DNA of 64,000 bases from Amycolatopsis bartoniae. GTDB taxonomy: Bacteria; Actinomycetota; Actinomycetes; Mycobacteriales; Pseudonocardiaceae. A program made the position numbers and the translations under genes. Within the stretch, counting starts at the first letter, position 1, and each line of letters starts with the position of its first letter. The stretch lies in the NCBI RefSeq assembly GCF_014191255.1, contig NZ_JACHWH010000002.1, positions 806,001 through 870,000 of the forward strand, read 5' to 3'. Shown here in pieces: positions 52,406 to 63,244 of the stretch. The notes beneath the pieces were generated by a model. That model had not been told where the DNA came from, did no database searches, and saw only the letters and a list, made by a program, of their open reading frames with translations.

Positions 52406-54451
52406 GTGCCGTCCCCCACTGATCCCCCCGGTGTCAACGAGCTCCTCACGCACGCCGTGGAGGCGCTCGGCGGAGCGGAGCGCCCGGGGCAGGTCGAGAT
52501 GGCCGAGGCGGTCGGGCGGGCGCTGCGCACGGGCGAGCACCTGGCGGTGCAGGCCGGCACGGGCACCGGCAAGTCGCTGGCGTACCTGGTGCCCGCGATC
52601 CGGCACGCCATCGTCAAGGACACCACGGTCGTCGTGTCGACGGCCACCATCGCGCTGCAGCGCCAGCTGGTCGACCGCGACCTGCCGAGGCTCGCGAAGG
52701 CGCTGAAGAAGCCGCTGGGCCGCGAGCCCACCTTCGCGATCCTCAAGGGCCGCCGGAACTACCTGTGCCTGCACCGGCTCGACAGCGGGGCGCCCGAGGA
52801 GCCCGAGGACCCGGGCCTGTTCGACCCGTTCGCCGTGTCCCGTCTCGGCAAGGAGGTGCAGCGGCTGCGCGAGTGGTCGTCCGACACCGAGACGGGCGAC
52901 CGCGACGAGCTGGTGCCCGGCGTGTCGGAGCAGGCGTGGCGGCAGGTGTCGGTCACCGCCCGCGAGTGCCTCGGCGTGTCGCGCTGCCCGGTGGGCACCG
53001 ACTGCTTCGCCGAGCGGGCGCGCGGGGAGGCCGGGCGGGCCGACGTGGTGGTCACCAACCACGCGCTGCTCGCGATCGACGCGCTGCAGGGCTACCAGGT
53101 GCTGCCGGAGCACGACCTGGTGATCGTCGACGAGGCCCACGAGCTGGTCGACCGCGTCACGTCCGTGGCCACCGGCGAGCTGACGGCCTCGATGGTCGCG
53201 ATCGCCGTGCGCCGCTGCGGAAAGCTCATCGACGCCGACATCGCCGACCGGCTGGAGGAGTCCGGCGAGGGTCTGGCGATGATCCTCGAAGACCTCCAGC
53301 CGGGCCGGATCGACTCGCTGCCGAAGGCGCTGGGGAACGCGGTGGCGGCGGTCCGCGACGGGGCGCACGCGTGCCTGTCGGCGCTGGGTTCCGACCGCAA
53401 GGAGGACGTCGACGAGGCGACGGCGCGCAAGCTCGCCCGCTCGCAGGTGGAAGAGGTCCACGACACGGCGGTCCGGCTGCTGGAGGCGTTCGACGAGGAC
53501 ACCGCGCACCAGCGCGACGTGGTGTGGTTGTCCGCGGACCGGTACGGGATGAGCAACCGCCCGCCGTCGCTGCACGTCGCGCCCCTGTCGGTGGCGGGCC
53601 TGTTGCGGGAGCGGCTGTTCGGCGCCACCACCACGGTGCTCACGTCGGCCACGCTGACGCTCGGCGGCGCGTTCGACACGCTGGCGCGGCAGTGGGGCCT
53701 GCCGCCGCAGGCGAAGGTGGAAAAGGCCGAGGGCACGGCCACGGACAAGGCGCCGCCCACGGACGGCGAGGATCTGAAGTGGACGGGCATCGACGTCGGC
53801 TCGCCGTTCGACCACCGTCGCAACGGGATCCTGTACGTGGCGAAACACCTGCCCGCACCGGGCCGCGACGGCCTACCACCGTCCACATTGGACGAGATCG
53901 CGGAGCTGATCGACGCCGCGGGCGGCCGCACGCTCGGGTTGTTCTCGTCGATGCGCGCGGCGAAGCAGGCGACGGAGGAGCTGCGCGACCGGGTCAAGCA
54001 TCCGATCCTGTGCCAGGGCGAGGACACCACGGCGCTGCTGGTGCGCAAGTTCGCCGAGGACACGCGCACGTGCCTGTTCGGCACGCTGTCGCTGTGGCAG
54101 GGCGTGGACGTGCCCGGGCCGTCGCTGCAGCTGGTGATCGTGGACCGGATCCCGTTCCCCCGCCCCGACGACCCGGTGCAGTCGGCGCGGCAGCGGGCGG
54201 TGGAAGCCCGGGGCGGCAACGGTTTCCTCACGGTGGCGGCCACGCACGCCGCGCTGCTGCTAGCGCAGGGCACCGGCAGGCTGCACCGGTCGGTCGCCGA
54301 CCGCGGCGTGGTGGCGGTGCTCGACTCACGGCTGGCCACCGCCCGGTACGCGGGATTCCTGAAGGCTTCGCTGCCGCCGTTCTGGCCCACGACGGACCCG
54401 GAGGTGGCGCGAGCCGCCCTGCGCAGGCTGGACGCCGCCGCCCCGGCCTGA
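52406..54451 (+). CDS. dinG: DinG-type ATP-dependent DNA helicase (XPD-like)
   Basis: GTG 52406 gives 681 residues; the frame is open upstream but that DNA belongs to the opposite gene. Walker A is VQAGTGTGKSLAYLVPAIRH and the DEAH box is HDLVIVDEAHELVDRVTSV. The four-cysteine Fe-S cluster region is ILKGRRNYLCLHRL, then ECLGVSRCPVGTDCFAERAR. The C-terminal motifs are FGTLSLWQGVDVPGPSLQLV and AQGTGRLHRSVADRGVVAVL. It unwinds DNA 5'-3' and resolves structures such as D-loops and G-quadruplexes. It corresponds to Rv1329c. Confidence 0.95.
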   Translation: MPSPTDPPGVNELLTHAVEALGGAERPGQVEMAEAVGRALRTGEHLAVQAGTGTGKSLAYLVPAIRHAIVKDTTVVVSTATIALQRQLVDRDLPRLAKALKKPLGREPTFAILKGRRNYLCLHRLDSGAPEEPEDPGLFDPFAVSRLGKEVQRLREWSSDTETGDRDELVPGVSEQAWRQVSVTARECLGVSRCPVGTDCFAERARGEAGRADVVVTNHALLAIDALQGYQVLPEHDLVIVDEAHELVDRVTSVATGELTASMVAIAVRRCGKLIDADIADRLEESGEGLAMILEDLQPGRIDSLPKALGNAVAAVRDGAHACLSALGSDRKEDVDEATARKLARSQVEEVHDTAVRLLEAFDEDTAHQRDVVWLSADRYGMSNRPPSLHVAPLSVAGLLRERLFGATTTVLTSATLTLGGAFDTLARQWGLPPQAKVEKAEGTATDKAPPTDGEDLKWTGIDVGSPFDHRRNGILYVAKHLPAPGRDGLPPSTLDEIAELIDAAGGRTLGLFSSMRAAKQATEELRDRVKHPILCQGEDTTALLVRKFAEDTRTCLFGTLSLWQGVDVPGPSLQLVIVDRIPFPRPDDPVQSARQRAVEARGGNGFLTVAATHAALLLAQGTGRLHRSVADRGVVAVLDSRLATARYAGFLKASLPPFWPTTDPEVARAALRRLDAAAPA

Positions 54452-54502
54452 AGCCGCGGGCCGGGCGCGCTACCGTGGACTGAACTTGGACTAAGGAGGA
54501 CC

Positions 54503-54838
54503 GTGTCCCAGGACTCGCCTCGCGCGCGATCGCGTTCGGTCAGTGTCGACGACATCGGGGTGCGCCGTCAGCTCGCCGACGGGCGCGAGGAGTCGGTCAC
54601 GTGGGCGGAGCTGTCCGCGGTGGTGGTCAGGGTGATTCCCGAGGGCCCGTGGAACGAGGACGTGTTCCTGATGCTCGCCGGCGCGAACGGCAACGGCACG
54701 GCGGTCCCCAGCGGCGATCCGGCGGCGGACGCGCTCATCGAGCGCCTGCAGACCCTGCCGGGCTTCGACAACGAGAAGTTCGTCGAGGCGATGACCACCG
54801 ACGCCGACGAGGCCTACGTGGTCTGGAAGGCGAACTAG
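54503..54838 (+). CDS. Conserved-type small cytoplasmic protein, 111 residues
   Basis: GTG 54503 follows AAGGAGGA. The product has SVSVDDIGVRRQLADGREES, VTWAELSAVVVRVIPEGPWN, VFLMLAGANGNGTAVPSGDP and a C-terminal FDNEKFVEAMTTDADEAYVV. The pattern of strands and helices is regular and the coding signal is strong, but I do not recognise a named family. No membrane segment or catalytic motif is visible. Its stop codon lies inside a long hairpin. It follows dinG by 51 bp and may be co-transcribed. Confidence 0.75.
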   Translation: MSQDSPRARSRSVSVDDIGVRRQLADGREESVTWAELSAVVVRVIPEGPWNEDVFLMLAGANGNGTAVPSGDPAADALIERLQTLPGFDNEKFVEAMTTDADEAYVVWKAN

Positions 54839-54862
54839 CTGCCCGCGCGCAGCTAGTTCGCC
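54829..54862 (+). terminator. Perfect hairpin containing the stop codon of the preceding gene
   Basis: Arms 54829-54842 and 54849-54862 pair perfectly over 14 bp with a CCGCGC loop. The TAG stop (54836-54838) is part of the left arm. No T-tract follows. Confidence 0.65.
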
Positions 54863-55272
54863 AATACGAAAAGCAGACCATTCCTTTACGGTTCCGCCGG
54901 CTTGTGAGCTGCCCCTCTTCCGGTGTTCCGGCGTTCGGCAGTGGTCATCGACATTTAACGTTTCCGGCAGATCGAGCTGCTTGACGGCACAAGAGGCGAC
55001 TTCTAACGTTGATCATGTAGCCGGCGTCGGCTACGACGCCTTGTCGCTTTCCTTTTCATTCCGGCCGGAAATCCTGTCACCGGCCGTCCACCGAGCATTG
55101 TCGCTCTCGCCGCCTTGTGCGCCTCAGCCTTCCTTTTGCCTCAGTACTTTCTGTTGAACCGGAGTCCGCACCACATGCTCGACCCGTGGTCCGTTATTAC
55201 TTCCCCACGGACGAAGCCCTTCCAGCGGCGGTCCTCGCCGAATTCGCACCGATTCCGACGGCCGCGTAGGCA
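54863..55272. other. Gene-free spacer, relatively AT-rich
   Basis: These 410 bases contain no open frame with actinobacterial codon bias on either strand. Composition is lower in GC than flanking genes, with runs such as TTTCCTTTTCATTCC (55050-55064) and CCGTTATTACTTCCC (55190-55204). One short inverted repeat AGCCGGCGTCGGCT (55020-55033) is visible. It probably holds the promoter of the thioesterase gene. I see nothing else I can name. Confidence 0.5.
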
Positions 55273-55794
55273 ATGAGAGCGAAAATGCCTTTGCTGGCGA
55301 ACGTGAACCTGCTCAAGCTGAGCCGGCGGACGCCCCGGCGGCCGGCGCTCGCCCAGGTCGGAACGGTCCGGCAGTCGCGGTACGTCACGCAGGCCGCCGA
55401 CTGCGTGCAGCAGGGCGGGCCGGGCCGCGAGTGGTCCGACAAACCGCCCGTGGTGGCGTCGTACGTGCTGGTCAAGCTCTGCGAGCAGTACTGCATGGTG
55501 GCCCTGCTGGAGAACATGCCGGAGGGCTACTGCTCGGTCGGCAGTGGCCAGCTGCTGAACCACCGGGCGCCGGTGGTGATCGGCGCGGAGGTCACGTTCA
55601 CGGTCCGCTGCACCGAGGCCCGGGGTTCCTACAGCAAGTGGGAGGTCGTGGTGGAGGACTCCCACGGGGTGGTGGGCGACGGCTGGATGGCCTTCGCCGT
55701 CGTGCACAAGGCCGACTTCGAGGCCCGCCGGATCGCGCCGAAGCACGCCGCGGTGATTCCCACTCAGCCCCGGCAGGAACCAGTCAGCCAGTAA
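55273..55794 (+). CDS. Hot-dog fold thioesterase, fluoroacetyl-CoA thioesterase-like
   Basis: The 173-residue protein begins MRAKMPLLANVNLLKLSRRT, a basic leader not found in the family. From about residue 60 it shows the FlK-like pattern: VVASYVLVKLCEQYCMVALL, then EGYCSVGSGQLLNHRAPVVI, GAEVTFTVRCTEARGSYSKW and EDSHGVVGDGWMAFAVVHK. FlK enzymes hydrolyse acyl-CoA thioesters. The usual Thr/Glu/His catalytic set is only partly recognisable here, so the substrate is open. The leader could be mis-annotated; no strong ribosome site is visible. A perfect hairpin follows at 55809. Confidence 0.65.
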   Translation: MRAKMPLLANVNLLKLSRRTPRRPALAQVGTVRQSRYVTQAADCVQQGGPGREWSDKPPVVASYVLVKLCEQYCMVALLENMPEGYCSVGSGQLLNHRAPVVIGAEVTFTVRCTEARGSYSKWEVVVEDSHGVVGDGWMAFAVVHKADFEARRIAPKHAAVIPTQPRQEPVSQ

Positions 55795-55808
55795 GCACCG
55801 ATGACGCG

Positions 55809-55841
55809 CCTCGCCCGCCGGGCAGCACCCGGCGGGCGAGG
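55809..55841 (+). terminator. Hairpin terminator after the thioesterase gene
   Basis: Arms 55809-55822 and 55828-55841 form a perfect 14-bp stem (CCTCGCCCGCCGGG) with a CAGCA loop. Confidence 0.75.
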
Positions 55842-55867
55842 TGTCTATCGGTTTCCGGCGGTACCTA

Positions 55868-56254
55868 GCCGCCCGCGGCCGCCTTTTCGAAGGCGGGCAG
55901 CACGATGTCGAAGCTCCTCGCCACCTGTTCGACCGCGCCGGGCTCGCCGGAGGCGACGAACGCGGTGGCGCCCAGCTCGTAGGCGTCCTGTTAGGTGCCC
56001 GGTGCCGGCCCACAGCAACGGCGCGGCCTGCGCCGATGCCGACCCGGTCGCCCACCTCGATCTGCCCGACGTCTTCCCCGACCGCCTCGTGCCCCGCCAC
56101 GAGGGGATAGCGGCTGATCCCGTTGGTGGTTGTCGATCAGGTCGACATCGGTGTGGCAGACCCCGCAGTGGGTGACGCGGACGTCCACCACCTCCGGCCC
56201 CAGCGGCCCGCTGTCGTACCGCGCCACCAGGCTTGGCCGCCGCATACGCCTTGA
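55868..56254 (-). pseudogene. Decayed zinc alcohol dehydrogenase
   Basis: Pieces of an MDR alcohol dehydrogenase appear in order but in different frames. First is VKAYAAAKPG (from 56254), then GPLGPEVVDVRVTHCGVCHT with the zinc Cys, then SRYPLVAGHEAVGEDVGQIE. After a gap come YELGATAFVASGEPGAVEQV and DIVLPAFEKAAAGG. At least two frameshifts and a deletion of much of the coding region separate them. Only about 125 codons remain of an expected 340. It is clearly non-functional. Confidence 0.8.
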
Positions 56255-56279
56255 CCTGCGTCCTCCCGCGCGCGGTCGA

Positions 56280-56684
56280 TCAGGCGGTGGGGAACTCCTC
56301 CGTCACCGGGATGCCCTTCTTGAGCGTCCGGCTCACCGTGCACAGCTTCTCGATCGCGCGGTCCACGGCCAGCGCAAGCGCTTTCCGGTCGGCCTCGGCA
56401 AGCGCCGAGACGTCCAAGTCGAACTTCACGTGCACGGCGTCCAGCTCCGACGCGCCCTCGCGGCGGTCGGCCGACGCCTCCACGCGGAACTTCGAGTCCT
56501 CCCCCACGCGGCGCGTGATCAGCTCCTCCGCGGTGACCGCCGAGCAGCCCGCCGCCGCGACCTGCAGCAGCTCCGCGGGCGAGAACGCCCCCTCGGCGCC
56601 CTTGCGGCCGAGCCGCACCTCGGCACCGCGCTCGTTGCGCCCCACGAACTCGTGCTCGCCGACCCGCTCAACTTCGAGACCCAT
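56280..56684 (-). CDS. OsmC/Ohr family peroxidase-like protein
   Basis: The 134-residue protein has AFSPAELLQVAAAGCSAVTA, then EELITRRVGEDSKFRVEASA, and the second Cys in AIEKLCTVSRTLKKGIPV. The two cysteines match the active pair of OsmC/Ohr proteins, which reduce organic hydroperoxides. Whether it is the Ohr or the OsmC branch cannot be settled by eye. It stands alone. The OhrR-type regulator at 27566 could control it at a distance; this is a guess. Confidence 0.88.
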   Translation of the reverse strand: MGLEVERVGEHEFVGRNERGAEVRLGRKGAEGAFSPAELLQVAAAGCSAVTAEELITRRVGEDSKFRVEASADRREGASELDAVHVKFDLDVSALAEADRKALALAVDRAIEKLCTVSRTLKKGIPVTEEFPTA

Positions 56685-56760
56685 CTCGCTCCCTCCGGAT
56701 TCCTACCGGCGAGAACCACCACCCGCACCGCCTTGTTCCCGGCAGTGCGCGCAGGTCCAG

Positions 56761-58838
<2,078 letters not shown>

Positions 58839-60623
58839 TCACTGCTCCGCCGCGTTGTCCTTGTCGTGGTCACCGGGGATGGCCGCCTCGGTGAGCAGCT
58901 GCGACGGGGCCTTGTAGCCGCCCTCGTGCTCCTTCGGCTTACCGGTGAAGGTGATCTCACCCTCGTGGCGCAGCCGGTCGACCATGTGCGGGTAGTGCAG
59001 CTCGAACGCCGGCCGCTCCGAACGGATCCGGGGCAGCTCGGTGAAGTTGTGCCGCGGCGGCGGGCAGCTGGTGGCCCATTCGAGCGAGTTGCCGTAGCCC
59101 CACGGGTCGTCCACCGTGACGATCTCGCCGTACCGGTAGCTCTTGAACACGTTGTAGATGAACGGCAGCGTGGACGCCCCGAGGATGTACGCGCCGATCG
59201 TGGAGATCGTGTTCAGGGTGGTGAAGCCGTCGCTGGCCAGGTAGTCGACGTACCGGCGGGGCATGCCCTCGGCGCCGAGCCAGTGCTGCACCAGGAACGT
59301 GGTGTGGAAGCCGATGAACGTGGTCCAGAAGTGGAGCTTGCCCAGCTTCTCGTCCATCATCCGGCCCGTGATCTTCGGGAACCAGAAGTAGATCCCGGCG
59401 AAGGTCGCGAACACGATCGTGCCGTAGAGCACGTAGTGGAAGTGCGCCACCACGAAGTAGCTGTCCGACACCTGGAAGTCGATCGCGGGCGCGGCCAGCA
59501 GGATGCCGGTCAGACCACCGAAGAGGAACGTGACCAGGAAGCCGATCGAGAAGATCATCGGCGTCTCGAAGGTCAGGTGCCCCTTCCACATCGTGCCGAT
59601 CCAGTTGAAGAACTTCACGCCGGTCGGCACCGCGATCAGGAAGGTCATGAAGGAGAAGAACGGCAGGAGCACCGCGCCGGTGGCGTACATGTGGTGCGCC
59701 CACACCGCGACCGACAGCGCCGCGATCCCCAGCGTGGCCCAGACCAGGCCCTTGTAGCCGAACACCGGCTTGCGGGAGAAGACCGGGAAGATCTCGGACA
59801 CGATGCCGAAGAACGGCAGCGCGACGATGTACACCTCGGGATGGCCGAAGAACCAGAACAGGTGCTGCCACAGGATCACCCCGCCGGTGGCCGGGTCGAA
59901 CACGTGGGCCCCGATGTGCCGGTCGGCCAGCAGGCCCATCAGCGCGGCGGTGAGGATCGGGAACGCGATCAGCACCAGCAGCGACGTGACCAGGATGTTC
60001 CAGGTGAAGATCGGCATCCGGTACATCGTCATGCCGGGCGCGCGCAGGCACACGATCGTGGTGACCATGTTGACCGCGCCGAGGATGGTGCCCAGACCGG
60101 AGACGGCGAGGCCGGCGATCCACATGTCGGCACCCATGCCCGGCGAGTGGATGGCGTCCGACAGCGGGGTGTAGGCGAACCAGCCGAAGTCGGCCGCGCC
60201 ACCCGGCGTCAGGAAGCCCGACACCGCGATCGTGCTGCCGAACAGGTACAGCCAGTACGAGAAGGCGTTGAGCCGCGGGAACGCCACGTCCGGCGAGCCG
60301 ATCTGCAGCGGCATGACGAAGTTCGCGAACCCGAACAGGATCGGCGTCGCGTACATCAGCAGCATGATCGTGCCGTGCATGGTGAACAGCTGGTTGTACT
60401 GCTCGTTCGAGAGGAACTGCTGCCCGGGACGCGCCAGCTCGGTGCGGATGAGCATCGCCATCGCGCCACCGATCATGAAGAAAGCGAAGGACGTGACCAG
60501 GTACATCACGCCGATCTGCTTGTGGTCCGTCGTGCGGAACAACCGCAGCAGGAACGAACCCTTCGCCGCCTCGCGCGCCGGGTACGGCCGCGTAGCGATC
60601 GGCTGCGGGGCTACGGCTGTCAC
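58839..60623 (-). CDS. ctaD: Cytochrome c oxidase subunit I (aa3 type)
   Basis: GTG 60623 follows GGAGG with 5-nt spacing. The 594-residue protein has 12 helices with the haem and copper ligands in [20 protein letters not shown]-type and [20 protein letters not shown] regions, [20 protein letters not shown] and [20 protein letters not shown]. It is the catalytic subunit of the terminal oxidase, pumping protons while reducing oxygen. The long hydrophilic C-terminal tail ([20 protein letters not shown]) is typical of actinobacteria. It corresponds to Rv3043c. Confidence 0.97.
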   Translation of the reverse strand: MTAVAPQPIATRPYPAREAAKGSFLLRLFRTTDHKQIGVMYLVTSFAFFMIGGAMAMLIRTELARPGQQFLSNEQYNQLFTMHGTIMLLMYATPILFGFANFVMPLQIGSPDVAFPRLNAFSYWLYLFGSTIAVSGFLTPGGAADFGWFAYTPLSDAIHSPGMGADMWIAGLAVSGLGTILGAVNMVTTIVCLRAPGMTMYRMPIFTWNILVTSLLVLIAFPILTAALMGLLADRHIGAHVFDPATGGVILWQHLFWFFGHPEVYIVALPFFGIVSEIFPVFSRKPVFGYKGLVWATLGIAALSVAVWAHHMYATGAVLLPFFSFMTFLIAVPTGVKFFNWIGTMWKGHLTFETPMIFSIGFLVTFLFGGLTGILLAAPAIDFQVSDSYFVVAHFHYVLYGTIVFATFAGIYFWFPKITGRMMDEKLGKLHFWTTFIGFHTTFLVQHWLGAEGMPRRYVDYLASDGFTTLNTISTIGAYILGASTLPFIYNVFKSYRYGEIVTVDDPWGYGNSLEWATSCPPPRHNFTELPRIRSERPAFELHYPHMVDRLRHEGEITFTGKPKEHEGGYKAPSQLLTEAAIPGDHDKDNAAEQ

Positions 60624-60732
60624 TCCTGCCTCCAAGACTTGCCTCGTTGTCTGTCCTCGGCCGCCTCGGCAGCCGATCGGATCGTATCCCCCGGTACCGA
60701 CAACGCTGCGCACCGGCTGGGAGGATCACACA

Positions 60733-61524
60733 GTGGACGACCCGTACGTGGCCCGCGCACTGGCCGCCGCGGTCGCCGTGGGGCGACGGCTTGGGCTGCC
60801 CGTGGACGACCCCGAGGTGCTCGCCTGGAAGTCGAACGTGCTGGTCAGGCTGGGTCCGGCGGTGGCGAGGGTGCCCGCGACGACCCTGCTGGCCCGTGAC
60901 CCGGTGGCCGACTGGATGGCCCGTGACGTGGCATTGTCGACGTTCCTCGCGGAGCGGGAGGCACCGGTCATTCCGCCTTTCGAAAACCCCGGTCCGCACT
61001 TCGCGCAGGGACTTCCGGTGACGCTGTGGCGTTTCACACGTCCCGGCACCGCGTCCGTGCCGAGTGGGGTGGGCGTGCTGCTCGCCGAGCTGCACGCGGT
61101 ACTGGCGGAGTTTCCGGGCGAGTACGGGGAATGCGGCCCGGCGGTGGACCTGGCGCGGTGGCTGGAGTACGTCGAGGACAGCCGCGTGCGCGACGAGGTG
61201 GCGCGGGTGCTGGCGGAGCTGCCGGACCTGCCCGTGCAGCCCCTGCACGGCGACGCGCACACCGGGAACCTGATGGGCACGGCCGACGGTCCGAAGTGGC
61301 TGGACTTCGAGGACAGCTGGCGGGGCCCGCTCGCGTGGGACGTGGCGTGCCTGGCGAACTCGTCGGACGGTGCGGCGGCGGACTATCCGGGCGAGGTCGA
61401 GGGCCTGCCGGAGTACCGGCGGCTGCGGAGACTGTACGGGGTCTGCTGGCGTTTCGTGATAGCGCGGCGGTTTCCGGAGCGGCGGGGCGAAGCGCTTGCC
61501 GCGGCGGCGGAGTACTTCGCCTAA
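60733..61524 (+). CDS. Aminoglycoside/choline kinase-like phosphotransferase (APH family)
   Basis: GTG 60733 follows GGGAGGATC. The 263-residue protein has the kinase catalytic loop LPVQPLHGDAHTGNLMGTAD and the metal loop PKWLDFEDSWRGPLAWDVA, as in APH and related small-molecule kinases. An N-terminal lobe (VARALAAAVAVGRRLGLP) precedes them. The substrate is unknown; antibiotic inactivation cannot be assumed. It is divergent from ctaD. Confidence 0.88.
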   Translation: MDDPYVARALAAAVAVGRRLGLPVDDPEVLAWKSNVLVRLGPAVARVPATTLLARDPVADWMARDVALSTFLAEREAPVIPPFENPGPHFAQGLPVTLWRFTRPGTASVPSGVGVLLAELHAVLAEFPGEYGECGPAVDLARWLEYVEDSRVRDEVARVLAELPDLPVQPLHGDAHTGNLMGTADGPKWLDFEDSWRGPLAWDVACLANSSDGAAADYPGEVEGLPEYRRLRRLYGVCWRFVIARRFPERRGEALAAAAEYFA

Positions 61525-62267
61525 CGCCACCACCCCAGTACCGCCTCGGCCAGCGCCTCCGGAGCCTCCAACGGCGTGAGGTGTCCGGCGCCGCCGAGCA
61601 CGGCCAGCTCCGCCTTCGGCAGCGCGTCCGCCATGGCCCGCGCCGCCTCGGGCGGGGTCAGGCCGTCCTCCTCCCCCACGACGACGAGCGCCGGAACGTC
61701 CGCCGCCGCGAGGACGTCGGTGGAGTCGGGCCGGGCGGCCATCGCGCGTGCCGCCCACGCCACACCGGACGGCGGCTGCGACTCGATGAGGTCCCGCGCC
61801 GTCTCCACGACGTCCGGGCGGGTGGTCCGGGTCCGCTCGGACAGCAGGTTCGGCAACATCGAGTCCGCGAGCCAGCCCCGCACGCCTTCGGCCTCGGCCC
61901 GCGCCGCGACGCGCTCACGGTTCTCGGCGGCCTCCGGCGCGTCGGCGGTGGCCTTCGTGTCGACCAGCACCAGCCCGCCGACCCGCTCGGGCGCGAGCCG
62001 CAACACCGCCATGGTCACGTACCCGCCCATCGAGCAGCCACCGAGCACGACCCGGTCGAGCTCCAGCCGGTCCAGCAGCGCGACCACGTCTCTGGCGGCG
62101 TCCTCCAGGCTGGGCGCGCGGTCGGTGTCCGGCAGCGGCGTGCGGCCGAGGCCCCGCTGGTCCGGCGTGATCAACCGGCCGTGGGCGGCCAGCGGCGCGC
62201 GCACGGAGTTCCACATCCGGGCGTCGACGGGGAAGGCGTGCAGTAGGAGCAGCGGGAGGTCGGCCAT
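61521..62267 (-). CDS. Alpha/beta hydrolase
   Basis: From ATG 62267 the protein has 248 residues; ATG 62276 adds three. It shows LPLLLLHAFPVDARMWNSVR, the nucleophile elbow VVLGGCSMGGYVTMAVLRLA, the acid in ALVVVGEEDGLTPPEAARAM and the His in LAVLGGAGHLTPLEAPEAL. It resembles 3-oxoadipate enol-lactonase-type hydrolases. The substrate is unknown. It overlaps the convergent kinase gene by 4 bp and is divergent from a GNAT gene, with only 40 bp between the starts. Confidence 0.92.
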   Translation of the reverse strand: MADLPLLLLHAFPVDARMWNSVRAPLAAHGRLITPDQRGLGRTPLPDTDRAPSLEDAARDVVALLDRLELDRVVLGGCSMGGYVTMAVLRLAPERVGGLVLVDTKATADAPEAAENRERVAARAEAEGVRGWLADSMLPNLLSERTRTTRPDVVETARDLIESQPPSGVAWAARAMAARPDSTDVLAAADVPALVVVGEEDGLTPPEAARAMADALPKAELAVLGGAGHLTPLEAPEALAEAVLGWWR

Positions 62268-62294
62268 GACGCCCATTCTGTCGGAGGGGCGCGC

Positions 62295-62300
62295 TAGCGT
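62295..62300 (+). promoter_or_regulatory. -10 element (TAGCGT) for a leaderless GNAT transcript
   Basis: TAGCGT ends 7 nt before GTG 62308 with no ribosome site between. Confidence 0.45.
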
Positions 62301-62307
62301 CCTGCCT

Positions 62308-62805
62308 GTGTTCTCCGAGATCCGCACCGAGCGGCTCCTGCTGCGCCGGCTCACCGAAGCCGACCGTGCGGACGTGGTGCGCATCCAGACCGACCCGAGG
62401 ACCAACGTGCACCACCCCAGGCCGCCGGACGAGGAGGAGAGTGACGCGAAGTTCGACTCGTGGCTCGACGACTGGGCCACGCACGGGTTCGGCTACCTGC
62501 CGGTGCGCGCGTTGTCCGGGCAGGTGCTCGGCGTCGGGGGGCTGCAGCTGCGGGTGTTCGGCGCGGAGGAGGTGCTGAACCTCTACTACCGGTTCCTCCC
62601 CGAGGCGTGGGGCCGCGGGTACGCGACGGAGATGGCCGAGGCGGTGATCGCGTGGGCGGAGGAGGCGGTACCGGAGTACCCGGTGCAGATCAGCGTGAGC
62701 GTGACGAACCAGCCGTCGCTGAACGTCGCGAAGCGGCTGGGGTTCGCGACGTTCGCCGAGACGCTCCACGAAGGCGCCATCACGCGCCACTTCCGCCGGG
62801 ACTGA
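62308..62805 (+). CDS. RimJ/RimL-type GNAT acetyltransferase
   Basis: GTG 62308 gives 165 residues, starting VFSEIRTERLLLRRLTEADR, the RimJ/RimL N-terminus. The acetyl-CoA site is in NLYYRFLPEAWGRGYATEMA and the C-terminal strand in NQPSLNVAKRLGFATFAETL. Members acetylate N-terminal amines or small molecules. The target is unknown. It stands alone. Confidence 0.9.
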   Translation: MFSEIRTERLLLRRLTEADRADVVRIQTDPRTNVHHPRPPDEEESDAKFDSWLDDWATHGFGYLPVRALSGQVLGVGGLQLRVFGAEEVLNLYYRFLPEAWGRGYATEMAEAVIAWAEEAVPEYPVQISVSVTNQPSLNVAKRLGFATFAETLHEGAITRHFRRD

Positions 62806-62953
62806 GAACTTGACCGTGTGCCGCAAGGGAAATCCCGGCCTACGGCCACAGGGCCGCGCGCCAGGCCCGGCACGACCAGCGGGAGACCGCCGAAGTGAGC
62901 GTGCGCGACATCCTGCGCATGGCCACGCAGCGGTTGCGATCGCTGACCGCTCG

Positions 62954-63244
62954 TTAACGCTTCCGAGTGGGACGGCGGCGTTCGCGTGCCTGCCAGCAGG
63001 CCCGGTGCCAGTGCCTGCGGTCGGCCACCGAGCCCGTCTCGTCCGCGGGCCACGCCACCACGTGCGCGACGCCGGCGGGAATCTCCTGGTCGCAGCCAGG
63101 GCAGCGGTAGATCTTCGTGGCCTGGCTGCCGGGCACCGTGCGCACGAGCCACTCGCCGTCCGAACCGGACTCCGTGCGGGCCCAGCCGGTGGCCGCCCCG
63201 AGCTCGACGGGACGGCCACGGTGTGGTTTGTTGCGGCGCGGCAC
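62954..63244 (-). CDS. Small zinc-ribbon-like protein, 96 residues
   Basis: GTG 63244 starts the frame directly beside the MFS stop. The protein is basic at both ends (MPRRNKPHRGRPVELG and RERRRPTRKR). Its middle part TKIYRCPGCDQEIPAGVAHV has a CxxC pair, followed by a second set in RRHWHRACWQ (H, H, C), suggesting one zinc site. Similar small actinobacterial proteins are annotated only as hypothetical or ATP/GTP-binding. It is probably translated with the upstream exporter gene. Confidence 0.75.
   Translation of the reverse strand: MPRRNKPHRGRPVELGAATGWARTESGSDGEWLVRTVPGSQATKIYRCPGCDQEIPAGVAHVVAWPADETGSVADRRHWHRACWQARERRRPTRKR

Noticed and set aside
62898-62957. Short frame encoding VSVRDILRMATQRLRSLTAR before the stop at 62955
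   Set aside because: Only 20 codons from a GTG, with no ribosome site. It might be a gene remnant but cannot be supported.
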